A stretch of 40,649 nt of DNA from Verrucomicrobiota bacterium (GTDB lineage Bacteria; Verrucomicrobiota; Verrucomicrobiia; Opitutales; Opitutaceae): the NCBI GenBank assembly GCA_030605125.1, contig JAUWBD010000019.1, forward strand, positions 1 through 40,649, read 5' to 3'. Below the pieces are notes generated by a model. It did not search any database, had not been told where the DNA came from, and worked only from the letters and a program-made list of their open reading frames with translations. The translations under genes were made by a program, and so were the position numbers. Below are positions 6,907 through 14,202 of the stretch, piece by piece. How positions within the stretch are numbered: the stretch's first letter is position 1; each line of letters opens with the position of its first letter.

Positions 6907-9339
6907 ATGCAACGCCGCGACTTCCTCCGCTCCACCGCGCTCGCCGCCGCCACCGCCGTGGTCGCCCGCCGCCTCGGCGCCGCCCTTCCCGAGGGCCTCC
7001 CCGCCTACGCCACCTCGCCCAGCGCCACCGTCACCGCCGACGGCGTCCGCTGGGACAAAGCCCCCTGCCGCTTCTGCGGCACCGGCTGCCACGTCCGCGT
7101 GGGCGTGAAGGACGGCCGCGTCGTCGCCATCCAGGGCGACCCCGAAGCCGAGGTAAACAAGGGCCTGCTCTGCATGAAGGGCTACCACGTCGGCGGCATC
7201 CTCTACGGCAAGGACCGCCTCACCACCCCGCAGCTCCGCCGCAACGGCCGCCTCGAGCCCATCACGTGGGAAGAGGCCATCGAGATCATGGCCCGGCGCG
7301 TCATGAAAAACCCCGCCGGCTTCGCCATCTACGGCAGCGGCCAGTGGACCATCCCCGAGGGCTACGCCGCGCAGAAGCTCATGAAGGCCGGCCTGGCCAA
7401 CAACCACATCGACCCCAACGCCCGCCTCTGCATGGCCTCCGCCGTCACCGCCTACCTCTCGGTCTATGGCGTGGACGAGCCCGCCGGCTGCTACGACGAC
7501 CTCGACGTCGCCGACGTCGTCATCCTCTGGGGCAACAACCCCGCCGAGATGCACCCCGTCCTCTGGTCGCGTATCATCGACCGCCGCACCCGCGGCGAAA
7601 AGGTGATGATCATCGACCTCGGCACGCGCCGCACCCGCTCCACCGCCTACGCCGACCACTACCTCGAGTTTCGCCCCCAGAGCGACCTCGCCATCGCCAA
7701 CGGCATCGCCCACCTCCTCCTCGCCAACGGCACCTGGGACCGCGACTTCGTCTCGAAGCATTGTAATTTCCGCACGGATACGTCGCCCGTCACCCTCAAC
7801 GGCCAGGCCTCCACCTTCGAGGCCTACCGCGAATCCCTCGCCCCCTACACGCCCGAGCGCGTCGCCGAGATCTCCGGCGTCCCCACCGAGAAGATCCGCT
7901 TCCTCGGCGAGCTCTTCGGCAATCCCAAGCTGCGCATCACCAGCCTCTGGTGCATGGGCATGAACCAGCATACGCGCGGCACCGCCGTGAACCGCCTCGT
8001 CCACGGCATCCACCTCCTCTCCGGCCACTGGGGCCGCCCCGGCGACGCGCCCACCTCGCTCACCGGCCAGCCCTCCGCCTGCGGCACCGCCCGCGAGGTC
8101 GGCACCCTCTGCCACGCCCTCCCCGGCGGTCTCCTCGTCGCCAACGCCGAGCACCGCGCCGAGTGCGAGGAGCTCTGGAACCTCCCCGCCGGCCGCATCA
8201 ACCCCAAGCCCGGCTACCACACCATGCTTCTCTGGGAGAAGTTTTGCACGCCCACCGACAAAGGCGGCGACATCCACACCGTCTTCGTCCAAGTCACCAA
8301 CCCCGGCCAGACCCTCCCCGACCTCCACCGCACCTTCAACGGCAAGGCCGGCCTCGAGGACAAGTTCCTCATCGTCTCCGACGTCTATCCCACCGCCACC
8401 ACCGCGCTCGCCGACCTCGTCCTCCCCGCCGCCATGTGGGTCGAGAAAAACGGCATCTACGGCAACTCTGAGCGCCGCACCCAGCAGTGGTTCAAGCAGG
8501 TCGAGCCCCCCGGCCAGGCCCGCCCCGACGCCTGGATCACCCTCGCCCTCGCCCGCCGCCTCTTCGAGTTCGGCCACCCCGGCATGCGCGACCGCGACGG
8601 CAAGTTCCTCTTCCAGTTCCGCGACGCCGCCGGCCGCGAGGTCCCCGCCTGGGATTTCGCCCACTACTACGACATCAACACCGACCGCGCCCTCTACGAG
8701 GAGTATCGCCGCTTCACCTACCACAAGCACAAGCACGTCGCGCCCTACGACGAGCTCGTCAAATCCCGCGGCCTCCGCTGGCCCGTCGTCGAGCAGGCCG
8801 ACGGCTCCTACCAGGAGACGCGTTTCCGCTTCATGGAATTCAGCGACCCCTTCGTGAAGAAAGGCGCCGGCATCCAGTTCTACCACTCCGTCACCAAGGA
8901 CAACCGCGCCCTCATTTGGTTCTGCCCCTACGAGCCCGCCACCGAGGAGCCCGACAAGGACTACCCCTTCTGGCTCTGCACCGGGCGCGTCATCGAGCAC
9001 TGGCACTCCGGCACCATGACCATGCGCATCCCGCAGCTGCGCGGCTCCATGCCCAACGCCTACGTCGAGCTCCACCCCGAAGACGCGCGCGCCCTCGGCC
9101 TCGCCAACGGCGACATGGCCACGCTCGAGACCCGCCGCGGCCGCCTCGACCTGCCCGTCTGGCTCGACGGACGCGGCCAGCCCCCGCGCGGCTCCGTCTT
9201 CGTGCCCTTCTTCGACCAGAATCTTCTCATCAACAACATCACGCTCGGCGACGTCTGCCCGATCTCCAAGGAGCCCGACTACAAGAAGTGCGCCGTCCGC
9301 GTCCTGCGCCGCACCTCCGCCACCGTCGTCGCGACATGA
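6907..9339 (+). CDS. napA: periplasmic nitrate reductase catalytic subunit NapA
   Basis: 810 residues, close to the usual length of about 830. A Tat signal starts at the first residues (QRRDFLRSTALAAATAVVA). The N-terminal [4Fe-4S] ligands are C54, C57, C61 (CRFCGTGCHV) and C89, followed by the conserved lysine in CMKG. The molybdenum-ligand cysteine is C175 (NARLCMASAVTAY). Bis-MGD binding motifs follow: WGNNPAEMHPVLW, GMNQHTRGTAVNRLVHGIHL, ADLVLPAAMWVEKNG and the C-terminal CTGRVIEHWHSGTMTMR with EPDYKKCAV. The enzyme reduces nitrate to nitrite in the periplasm. The stop overlaps the cytochrome start (ATGA), so it is co-translated with its electron donor. NapC, NapG and NapH are not found beside it. 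Confidence 0.95.
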   Translation: MQRRDFLRSTALAAATAVVARRLGAALPEGLPAYATSPSATVTADGVRWDKAPCRFCGTGCHVRVGVKDGRVVAIQGDPEAEVNKGLLCMKGYHVGGILYGKDRLTTPQLRRNGRLEPITWEEAIEIMARRVMKNPAGFAIYGSGQWTIPEGYAAQKLMKAGLANNHIDPNARLCMASAVTAYLSVYGVDEPAGCYDDLDVADVVILWGNNPAEMHPVLWSRIIDRRTRGEKVMIIDLGTRRTRSTAYADHYLEFRPQSDLAIANGIAHLLLANGTWDRDFVSKHCNFRTDTSPVTLNGQASTFEAYRESLAPYTPERVAEISGVPTEKIRFLGELFGNPKLRITSLWCMGMNQHTRGTAVNRLVHGIHLLSGHWGRPGDAPTSLTGQPSACGTAREVGTLCHALPGGLLVANAEHRAECEELWNLPAGRINPKPGYHTMLLWEKFCTPTDKGGDIHTVFVQVTNPGQTLPDLHRTFNGKAGLEDKFLIVSDVYPTATTALADLVLPAAMWVEKNGIYGNSERRTQQWFKQVEPPGQARPDAWITLALARRLFEFGHPGMRDRDGKFLFQFRDAAGREVPAWDFAHYYDINTDRALYEEYRRFTYHKHKHVAPYDELVKSRGLRWPVVEQADGSYQETRFRFMEFSDPFVKKGAGIQFYHSVTKDNRALIWFCPYEPATEEPDKDYPFWLCTGRVIEHWHSGTMTMRIPQLRGSMPNAYVELHPEDARALGLANGDMATLETRRGRLDLPVWLDGRGQPPRGSVFVPFFDQNLLINNITLGDVCPISKEPDYKKCAVRVLRRTSATVVAT

Positions 9340-10118
9340 AACTCGTCGCCCGCAAGCTCGCCGTCCTCGCCGCGCTCGCCGCCTTCACCGCCGGCCTGAG
9401 CGGCTACTTCATGGCCCGCCTCCAAGTCGCGCGCTCCGCCGAGGCGCTCCGCGCATCTCAAATTTCAGATCTCAAATTTGAAATCCCCGCCGCGTCGCCC
9501 GACGCGGCGCACGCCCCCCTCGCCCCCGTTTACGCCGCGCTCCGCTCGCGCGAGCACCAGCCCAACCACGGCTGGCGCAGCTCCCTCGCCACCCTCCCGC
9601 CCGCACCCGCCTTCACGCCCGACACGCCGCCGCTATCCCCGGCCGAGCTCGCCCAGCTCCTCGGCACCCGCGAGGCCCGCCGCGCCTACGCCGGCGCCCC
9701 GCCGACCGTCCCGCACCCCATCGACCAGGTGCACTCCGCTTCCTGCCTCGCCTGCCACGGCCAGCCCACCCGCATCGGCACGCGCGACGTGCCGCAGATG
9801 AGCCACGCGCCCTACAGCCAGTGCATCCAGTGCCACGCGCCCTCCGTCGGCCCCGGCGGCGGCGCCTTCGCGCCTGTCTCCGTGACCAACAGCTTCGCGG
9901 GCCTCCCGCCCGCCGCCCGTGGCACCCGCGCCCACCCCGACGCGCCGCCCACCATCCCGCACGGCACCCACCTGCGCCAAAACTGCCTCTCCTGCCACGG
10001 CCCCGGCGGCTCCAGCGCCATCAAAACCACCCACCCCCACCAAACGAGCTGCCTCCAGTGTCACGCCACCGACGCCGCCCGCGAAACCCACCCGCCCGTG
10101 CTGCGCACCACATCATAA
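9336..10118 (+). CDS. napB: tetraheme NapB-like cytochrome c with duplicated diheme domain
   Basis: 260 residues; the ATG overlaps the napA stop by 4 bases. An N-terminal hydrophobic segment (about 7-27) is a signal or anchor. Ordinary NapB has two hemes after an APPxIPH motif. Here that unit occurs twice. APPTVPHP (121-128) is followed by CLACH (C137), CIQCH (C163) and a VTNSF end. APPTIPHG (203-210) is followed by CLSCH (C217) and CLQCH (C239). The protein should donate electrons to NapA. A short AT-rich palindromic repeat is inserted in frame at residues about 42-50 (QISDLKFEI), in the linker between anchor and heme domain. The assignment to NapB rests on motif and position; the four-heme form is unusual. 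Confidence 0.85.
   Translation: MKLVARKLAVLAALAAFTAGLSGYFMARLQVARSAEALRASQISDLKFEIPAASPDAAHAPLAPVYAALRSREHQPNHGWRSSLATLPPAPAFTPDTPPLSPAELAQLLGTREARRAYAGAPPTVPHPIDQVHSASCLACHGQPTRIGTRDVPQMSHAPYSQCIQCHAPSVGPGGGAFAPVSVTNSFAGLPPAARGTRAHPDAPPTIPHGTHLRQNCLSCHGPGGSSAIKTTHPHQTSCLQCHATDAARETHPPVLRTTS
9459..9480. repeat. AT-rich palindromic repeat inside the NapB-like gene
   Basis: A 22-bp near-perfect palindrome centred on AGATCT (CAAATTT arms at 9459-9465 and 9473-9479), surrounded by further TCTCAAATTT and GAAATC units (9456-9485). It is far more AT-rich than its surroundings and encodes QISDLKFEI in frame. It looks like an inserted short repeat tolerated in a linker. Confidence 0.6.
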
Positions 10119-10119
10119 G

Positions 10120-10155
10120 TCCCATCCCTCCCATTCTTCCCATCATTCCCATCCC
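10120..10155. repeat. four tandem 9-bp TCCCATnnn repeats ending at a start codon
   Basis: Four consecutive 9-mers (TCCCATCCC, TCCCATTCT, TCCCATCAT, TCCCATCCC) fill the gap between the cytochrome stop and the next gene. They end exactly one base before the ATG at 10156. No Shine-Dalgarno sequence is present in that gap. Confidence 0.8.
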
Positions 10156-10599
10156 ATGTCCGCCCCAGCTCTCACCCGCCGCGACTTCCTCACCGCCTTC
10201 CGCCGCCCGGCTCCGCCCGCCCCTCCCATGTCCGCCCCTCCCGCCACCTCCTCCTCCGAGCCGCTCCGCCTGCCTCCGCTCCAGCAGACCGTCCTCGACG
10301 TCGCCACCACCGAGGCCCTTTTCCGCGACCTCGCCGCCTGCACCCGCGTCCAGGCCGTGTTGCCCAAATACGCCCGTAACCAGCATACCGGCCCCGAATC
10401 CCTCACCCTCGAACAAGCCCGCGTGCGCCTCGCCGCCGGCCTCCTCCTCGGCGTGCAAATCCGCTACGCCTACGACGGCGACACCTGGTGCGACACCCTC
10501 CTGCGCCGCCCCGCCGGCCTCACCCTCGTGCGTATCCGTGAAACGGATATCCACGCCTCCGTCGCCCACGACCACGCGCCGGCCGCCGCCGCCGCCTGA
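10156..10599 (+). CDS. uncharacterised Nap-operon protein with twin-arginine N-terminus
   Basis: 147 residues; not recognised. The N-terminus has LTRRDFLTAF, a twin-arginine-like motif, but no hydrophobic stretch follows: the next residues are RRPAPPAPPMSAPP. Export by Tat is therefore unlikely, and the motif may instead be bound by a Tat chaperone such as NapD. After a proline/serine linker comes a folded-looking domain (about 40-130) with LPPLQQTVLDVATTEALFRD, ARVRLAAGLLLGVQIRYAYD and GDTWCDTLLRRP. The end is His/Ala-rich. Only one cysteine is present, so it is not an Fe-S protein. Its place between the cytochrome and the multipass membrane gene suggests a role in nitrate or nitrogen-oxide handling. 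Confidence 0.72.
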   Translation: MSAPALTRRDFLTAFRRPAPPAPPMSAPPATSSSEPLRLPPLQQTVLDVATTEALFRDLAACTRVQAVLPKYARNQHTGPESLTLEQARVRLAAGLLLGVQIRYAYDGDTWCDTLLRRPAGLTLVRIRETDIHASVAHDHAPAAAAA

Positions 10600-10614
10600 G
10601 TTGCTCCGTCCGCC

Positions 10615-11814
10615 GTGGATCTCGCCGCGCCCACCCTCGCCTTTCGCGCCGCGCTCGTCGCCCTCTTCGGCGCCGCGCTGCTCGGCGTCGGCCTGCGCGC
10701 CTTCCCCTGGCTCTCCGCCGAAGGCTTCGATTACCGCAATATCCTGCACGCCCACTCGCACCTCGCCCTCCTCGGCTGGGTGGGCAACGCATTCCTCGCC
10801 CTCGCCGCCGCGCTCTTTCTCGACGCCTCCGCCCGCCCCGCCCTCGCCCGAATTTTCATCATCCTCCAAATTGCCCTCCTCGGCATGGTCCCGAGCTTCG
10901 CGCTCTCCGGCTACTCCGCCGTCAGCATCGCCCTCTCTACCCTCCACCTCGGCGGCACCGTCTGGCTCGCCTTGCTCCTCTGGCGCGCGCCTCGCGCCCA
11001 CCCGATCGCCCGCGCCTTCCTCCGCGCCGGCATCGTCTGGCTCTTCGCCTGCGGACTCGGCCCGCTCGCCCTCGCCCCCCTCGCCGCCCTCGGCCTTCGT
11101 GGCGAGCCGCCCTACCAGCTCGCGCTCTACTTCTACCTCCACGGCCTCGCCAACGGCTGGTTCACCTTCTTCCTCCTCGCCGCCGGCCTCCAACACCTCG
11201 CCCCGCGCGCCGACGCCGCCTTCCCCTCCGAGGCCCGCCGCGCGCTCGCCTGGCTCTTGACCGGCTCCGTCCTCACCTACGCCCAATCCACGCTCTGGCT
11301 CGATCCGCCCGCCCCGGTCCGCTTCGTCGCCGCGCTCGGCGGCCTCGCCCAGCTCGTCGGCGCCTTTCTCCTCGCCCGCGCCGCGCTCCGCTCGCGTCCC
11401 TTCTTCGTCACCACCCGCTGGATACGCCTCCTTCTCGTCGTCGCCACCGGCGCCTGGGCGCTCAAGCTACTCCTGCAACTCCTCGCCGCCCTGCCCGTCC
11501 TCGCGCCGCTGGCGAACCACCCCTTCGTCATCATCGCCTTCCTCCACCTTTTCTTTCTCGGCTCCGTCACGCCCGCGCTCTTCGCGGCCGGCTTCGCGCA
11601 AGGCTGGTGCCGCCTCGGTCTCGCCTCCACGGGCGGCGGCACGCTCTTCCTCGGCGGTATTCTTGCCAGCGAGCTGCTTCTCGTCGCCGTCGCCCTCGGC
11701 CGCGCCCCGACCGCGCTCCCTCTCTGGCTGCTCCTCTCCACCCTTCCGCTCCTCCTCGGAGCGAGCGCCCTGCTCTCCTCCTCCGCGCTCCGCCCGCGGC
11801 TCGTTTCCTCATGA
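10615..11814 (+). CDS. multipass His-rich membrane protein, heme-copper-oxidase subunit I-like or NnrS-like
   Basis: 399 residues, very hydrophobic, about 11-12 membrane helices. The only sensible start is GTG at 10615, 15 bases after the previous stop. Histidines inside helices fit metal or heme ligands: H45, H47 and H49 in ILHAHSHLALLGWVGNAFLA, one in YLHGLANGWFTFFLL, and two in HPFVIIAFLHLFFLG. HAHSHLALLGWV resembles helices of cbb3/NorB-type subunit I and NnrS-like proteins, but the full catalytic ligand set was not confirmed. A role in nitric oxide tolerance or heme/copper handling fits the operon and is inferred. Its stop overlaps the CopD-like start (ATGA). Confidence 0.65.
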   Translation: MDLAAPTLAFRAALVALFGAALLGVGLRAFPWLSAEGFDYRNILHAHSHLALLGWVGNAFLALAAALFLDASARPALARIFIILQIALLGMVPSFALSGYSAVSIALSTLHLGGTVWLALLLWRAPRAHPIARAFLRAGIVWLFACGLGPLALAPLAALGLRGEPPYQLALYFYLHGLANGWFTFFLLAAGLQHLAPRADAAFPSEARRALAWLLTGSVLTYAQSTLWLDPPAPVRFVAALGGLAQLVGAFLLARAALRSRPFFVTTRWIRLLLVVATGAWALKLLLQLLAALPVLAPLANHPFVIIAFLHLFFLGSVTPALFAAGFAQGWCRLGLASTGGGTLFLGGILASELLLVAVALGRAPTALPLWLLLSTLPLLLGASALLSSSALRPRLVSS

Positions 11815-12260
11815 TCTTTTGGCTCCTCTTTCTCCACCTTCTCGGCGCCGCCATCTGGACCGGCGGGCATCTCGTGCTCGCCCTCGGCGTGCTGCCGCGC
11901 GCGCTGCGCCGCCGCGAGCCCGGCCTCATCCAAGCCTTTGAGGAGCGCTACGAACCCATCGGCATCGCCGCGCTCGTCGCGCAGGTGCTCACCGGCTTCG
12001 AACTCACCCGCCGCTATTTCCCCGGATTCCGGGGTCTCTTCGACCTCGACAGCCCTCTCGCCGTCGCCGCGCTCGCGAAGATCATCCTCCTGATCCTGAC
12101 CGTGAGCCTGGCCCTCGACGCCCGCCTGCGGATCATCCCGAAGCTCGGCCGTGACAACCTTGGCGCCCTCGCCTGGCACATCATCCCGGTGACGATCCTT
12201 TCCGTCGCCTTCGTCTATGTCGGCCTCCGCTTCCGTTTCGGCGGCCTCCCCCTCCCCTGA
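11811..12260 (+). CDS. small CopD-like membrane protein
   Basis: 149 residues with four predicted helices. LFLHLLGAAIWTGGHLVLAL near the start, with histidines H9 and H20, is typical of the CopD copper-resistance domain. A later segment KIILLILTVSLALDARLRI and a histidine in LAWHIIPVTIL continue the pattern. CopD domains are linked to copper uptake or to heme-binding membrane proteins. It starts within the stop codon of the preceding membrane gene, so the two are co-translated and perhaps form one complex. Another four-helix heme-binding membrane family remains possible. Confidence 0.68.
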   Translation: MIFWLLFLHLLGAAIWTGGHLVLALGVLPRALRRREPGLIQAFEERYEPIGIAALVAQVLTGFELTRRYFPGFRGLFDLDSPLAVAALAKIILLILTVSLALDARLRIIPKLGRDNLGALAWHIIPVTILSVAFVYVGLRFRFGGLPLP

Positions 12261-12272
12261 CCCACCTACAAT

Positions 12273-12292
12273 TGTAACCACCGGTGGTTACA
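12273..12292. promoter_or_regulatory. perfect 20-bp palindrome, candidate operator of the cupin gene
   Basis: TGTAACCACCGGTGGTTACA is a perfect dyad 13 bases after the CopD-like stop and 90 bases before the cupin ATG. It lies in a locally AT-richer stretch. The size fits a dimeric helix-turn-helix regulator (GntR, TetR or MarR type); the factor is unknown. A second weaker dyad with TGTCACC and GGTGCCA arms lies at 12340-12358. Confidence 0.55.
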
Positions 12293-12382
12293 TTACCCAG
12301 CCACACAACGCGCCACGCGACCCCGCCACGCCACCTAAATGTCACCCGATTGGTGCCACTGTCCCCACGCCCCCCGCTGCCC

Positions 12383-12718
12383 ATGGCCACCTCTGTCTTC
12401 CATCCCGAAACCGCCGAGCCGCTCACGCTCGCCTCCCTCGCCACGCCCAGCGCCGCCGGCATCACCAGCCGCACGCTGCTCAAGACCAAAGGAGGCAAGT
12501 CCGTGCTCTTCGCCTTCGACGCCGGTCAGGAGCTCACCGAGCACACCAACCCCAACCACGCCCTGATCCAGGTCCTCTCCGGCACGCTCCAGCTCACGCT
12601 CGACGGCCGCCCCGAGACGCTCACGCCCGGCCAACTCCTGCACATGCCGCCGCAGCTACCGCACGCCGTCCGCGCCGAGGAACCCGCCACCTTCCTGCTC
12701 ACCCTCCTGAGCCCCTGA
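12383..12718 (+). CDS. cupin-domain protein
   Basis: 111 residues. A single cupin beta-barrel is visible: GKSVLFAFDAGQELTEHTNP carries motif 1 (G-x5-Hx, with E and H as candidate metal ligands), ALIQVLSGTLQLTLDGRPETL the middle strands, and LTPGQLLHMPPQLPHAVRAEE motif 2 with its histidine. The function is not predictable from fold alone; small cupins of this kind often lie beside nitrogen-oxide respiration genes. The ATG at 12383 was preferred because the longer open frame runs into the palindromic leader. It begins after the 20-bp dyad and may form its own unit with the DUF2249 gene 49 bases downstream. Confidence 0.82.
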   Translation: MATSVFHPETAEPLTLASLATPSAAGITSRTLLKTKGGKSVLFAFDAGQELTEHTNPNHALIQVLSGTLQLTLDGRPETLTPGQLLHMPPQLPHAVRAEEPATFLLTLLSP

Positions 12719-12767
12719 GCAGCCGCCCCCACCTAATCGTAAATCATCAATCCCAGATCATAAATTT

Positions 12768-13100
12768 ATGCCCACCATCCATCCCGCCCTCGCCCTTGTT
12801 CCCGGCTCCGAGATCCTCGACGCCCGCGACATCCCTTGCTCACGCAAGCACCCGATGATCCTGCAACGCGCCCACGAGCTGCCCATCGGCTCCGGCTTCG
12901 TGCTCGTCAACGGCCACGCGCCCGAGCCCCTCCGCTACCAATTCGAGGCGCTGTTTCCCGGCTGCTTCCGCTGGGACTACCTCGTCGCCGAGGAGGATCT
13001 CGCCGCCGTGCGCATCACCCGCGTCAACCCCACCCCGCCCGAGTGCCTGGAGCGCCTCGCCACCGCCCCCAGCCCCGGCGGCTGCGGGCACCATGGATGA
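12768..13100 (+). CDS. DUF2249 protein
   Basis: 110 residues. The DUF2249 core is clear: EILDARDIPCSRKHPMILQR near residue 15, then ELPIGSGFVLVNGHAPEPLRY, FPGCFRWDYLVAEED and VRITRV. These small TusA-like-fold proteins are frequent in nitrate, nitrite and NO reduction clusters, but no reaction has been established. The C-terminus GGCGHHG has a Cys/His cluster that could bind metal. The 49-base leader contains imperfect AT-rich repeats (ATCGTAAATC, ATCATAAAT), and no strong ribosome site is seen before the ATG. Confidence 0.85.
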   Translation: MPTIHPALALVPGSEILDARDIPCSRKHPMILQRAHELPIGSGFVLVNGHAPEPLRYQFEALFPGCFRWDYLVAEEDLAAVRITRVNPTPPECLERLATAPSPGGCGHHG

Positions 13101-13156
13101 ACCGCGTGCGCGGTTTCCGTGAGTAATCTTCACCGTCCCCGCGCTCCTCCGTGGCA

Positions 13157-13188
13157 CATTGGTCATTGGACATTGGTCCTTGGTCATT
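13157..13188 (+). repeat. TTGGTCA heptamer array upstream of moaA
   Basis: Four tandem TTGGTCA-like heptamers, two of them exact and two with one change, form a single-orientation array that ends 12 bases before the GTG start of moaA. The array is the same family as the arms in nasA and the copy before xylA. It is open in the moaA frame (VIGHWSLVI), which gives a false N-terminal extension. Confidence 0.85.
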
Positions 13189-13200
13189 TCAATCCACCCC

Positions 13201-14172
13201 GTGACTGATCCCTTCGGCCGCACCATCGACTACCTGCGCATCTCGGTCACGGACCGCTGCAACGAGCGCTGCCTCTACTGCATGCCCGAGGGCTACAAGG
13301 GCTGGGCGCAAAAGGCCGACCACCTCTCGGCCGCCCAGCTCGTCGCCATCGCCGCCGCCGCCTCGCGCCTCGGTTTCAAAAAATTCCGCCTCACCGGCGG
13401 CGAGCCCCTCATCCGCGCCGACTTCCTCGAAATCGCCCGCGGCATCGGCGCCCTGCCCGGCCTGTACTCGCTCGGCGTATCCACCAACGGCCTACGCCTC
13501 GCCGCCATGGCCCGCGACCTCGCCGCAGCCGGCGTGCGCTCCGTCAACGTCTCCCTCGACGCGCTCGACCCCGCCCGCTACCGCCGCATCACCGGCGGAG
13601 ACCTCGCCGCCGTCCTCGCCGGCATCCGCGCCGCGCAGGCGGAAAACCTCTTCGTGAAGCTCAACTGCGTGCTCATGCGCGGCGTCAACGAGGAGGACTA
13701 CCGCCCCCTCGTCCGCCTCTCCGCCGAGCTCGGCGCGCCGCTCCGCTTCATCGAGCTGATGCCGCTTTCGAGCACCGACGTGCTCACCGGTCAAAACTTC
13801 CTCTCCGTCGCCGAGCTGCGCCGCCGCCTCGACGCCGAGTCGCCGCTCGAACCGCTCACCGACTACCGCCCCGGCCACGGCCCCGCCCGCTACTGGCGCG
13901 ACCGCGCCACCGGCGCGCACGTGGGCTTCATCGGCGCGCTCACCACCACCGATTTCTGCGCCACCTGCAACAAGCTGCGCCTCACCGCCGACGGCAAACT
14001 CCGCCCCTGCCTCGGCCGCCACGGCGAGCTCGACCTCAAGTCCGCCCTCGCCTCCGGCGCGCCCGACGCCCTCGAAAGCCTCCTCGCCCGCGCCATCGCC
14101 GAAAAGCCCGAGAACCACGAGTTCACCGACAACTACCAACCCGCGCGCCCCATGACCGCCATCGGCGGGTGA
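13201..14172 (+). CDS. moaA: GTP 3',8-cyclase MoaA (molybdenum cofactor synthesis)
   Basis: 323 residues from the GTG at 13201. This radical-SAM enzyme starts molybdenum cofactor synthesis by converting GTP to 3',8-cyclo-GTP. Visible: the SAM cluster motif CNERCLYCMPEG near residue 20; KKFRLTGGEPLIRADF; STNGLRLA; VNVSLDALDP; and the C-terminal cluster CATCNKLRLTADGKLRPCLG. The conserved C-terminal double glycine is the last two residues (MTAIGG). The GTG start gives VTDPFGRTIDYLRIS, aligned with known MoaA starts; an upstream TTG would translate the repeat array and is rejected. Placement after the nap genes fits supply of the NapA cofactor. No other moa genes are in the window. Confidence 0.95.
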   Translation: MTDPFGRTIDYLRISVTDRCNERCLYCMPEGYKGWAQKADHLSAAQLVAIAAAASRLGFKKFRLTGGEPLIRADFLEIARGIGALPGLYSLGVSTNGLRLAAMARDLAAAGVRSVNVSLDALDPARYRRITGGDLAAVLAGIRAAQAENLFVKLNCVLMRGVNEEDYRPLVRLSAELGAPLRFIELMPLSSTDVLTGQNFLSVAELRRRLDAESPLEPLTDYRPGHGPARYWRDRATGAHVGFIGALTTTDFCATCNKLRLTADGKLRPCLGRHGELDLKSALASGAPDALESLLARAIAEKPENHEFTDNYQPARPMTAIGG

Positions 14173-14202
14173 GCGTCCCGATCGGCCGCCTTTCCGCCGC
14201 CC

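Noticed and set aside
5857-9075. 1,072-codon open frame on the minus strand antisense to napA
   Set aside because: It is a mirror of the strong codon bias of napA. It is Gly/Ala/Val-rich without domains, and napA has every catalytic motif.
13159-13200. Longer N-terminus for MoaA starting at a TTG
   Set aside because: The added residues are the translated TTGGTCA array; GTG at 13201 aligns with known MoaA starts.
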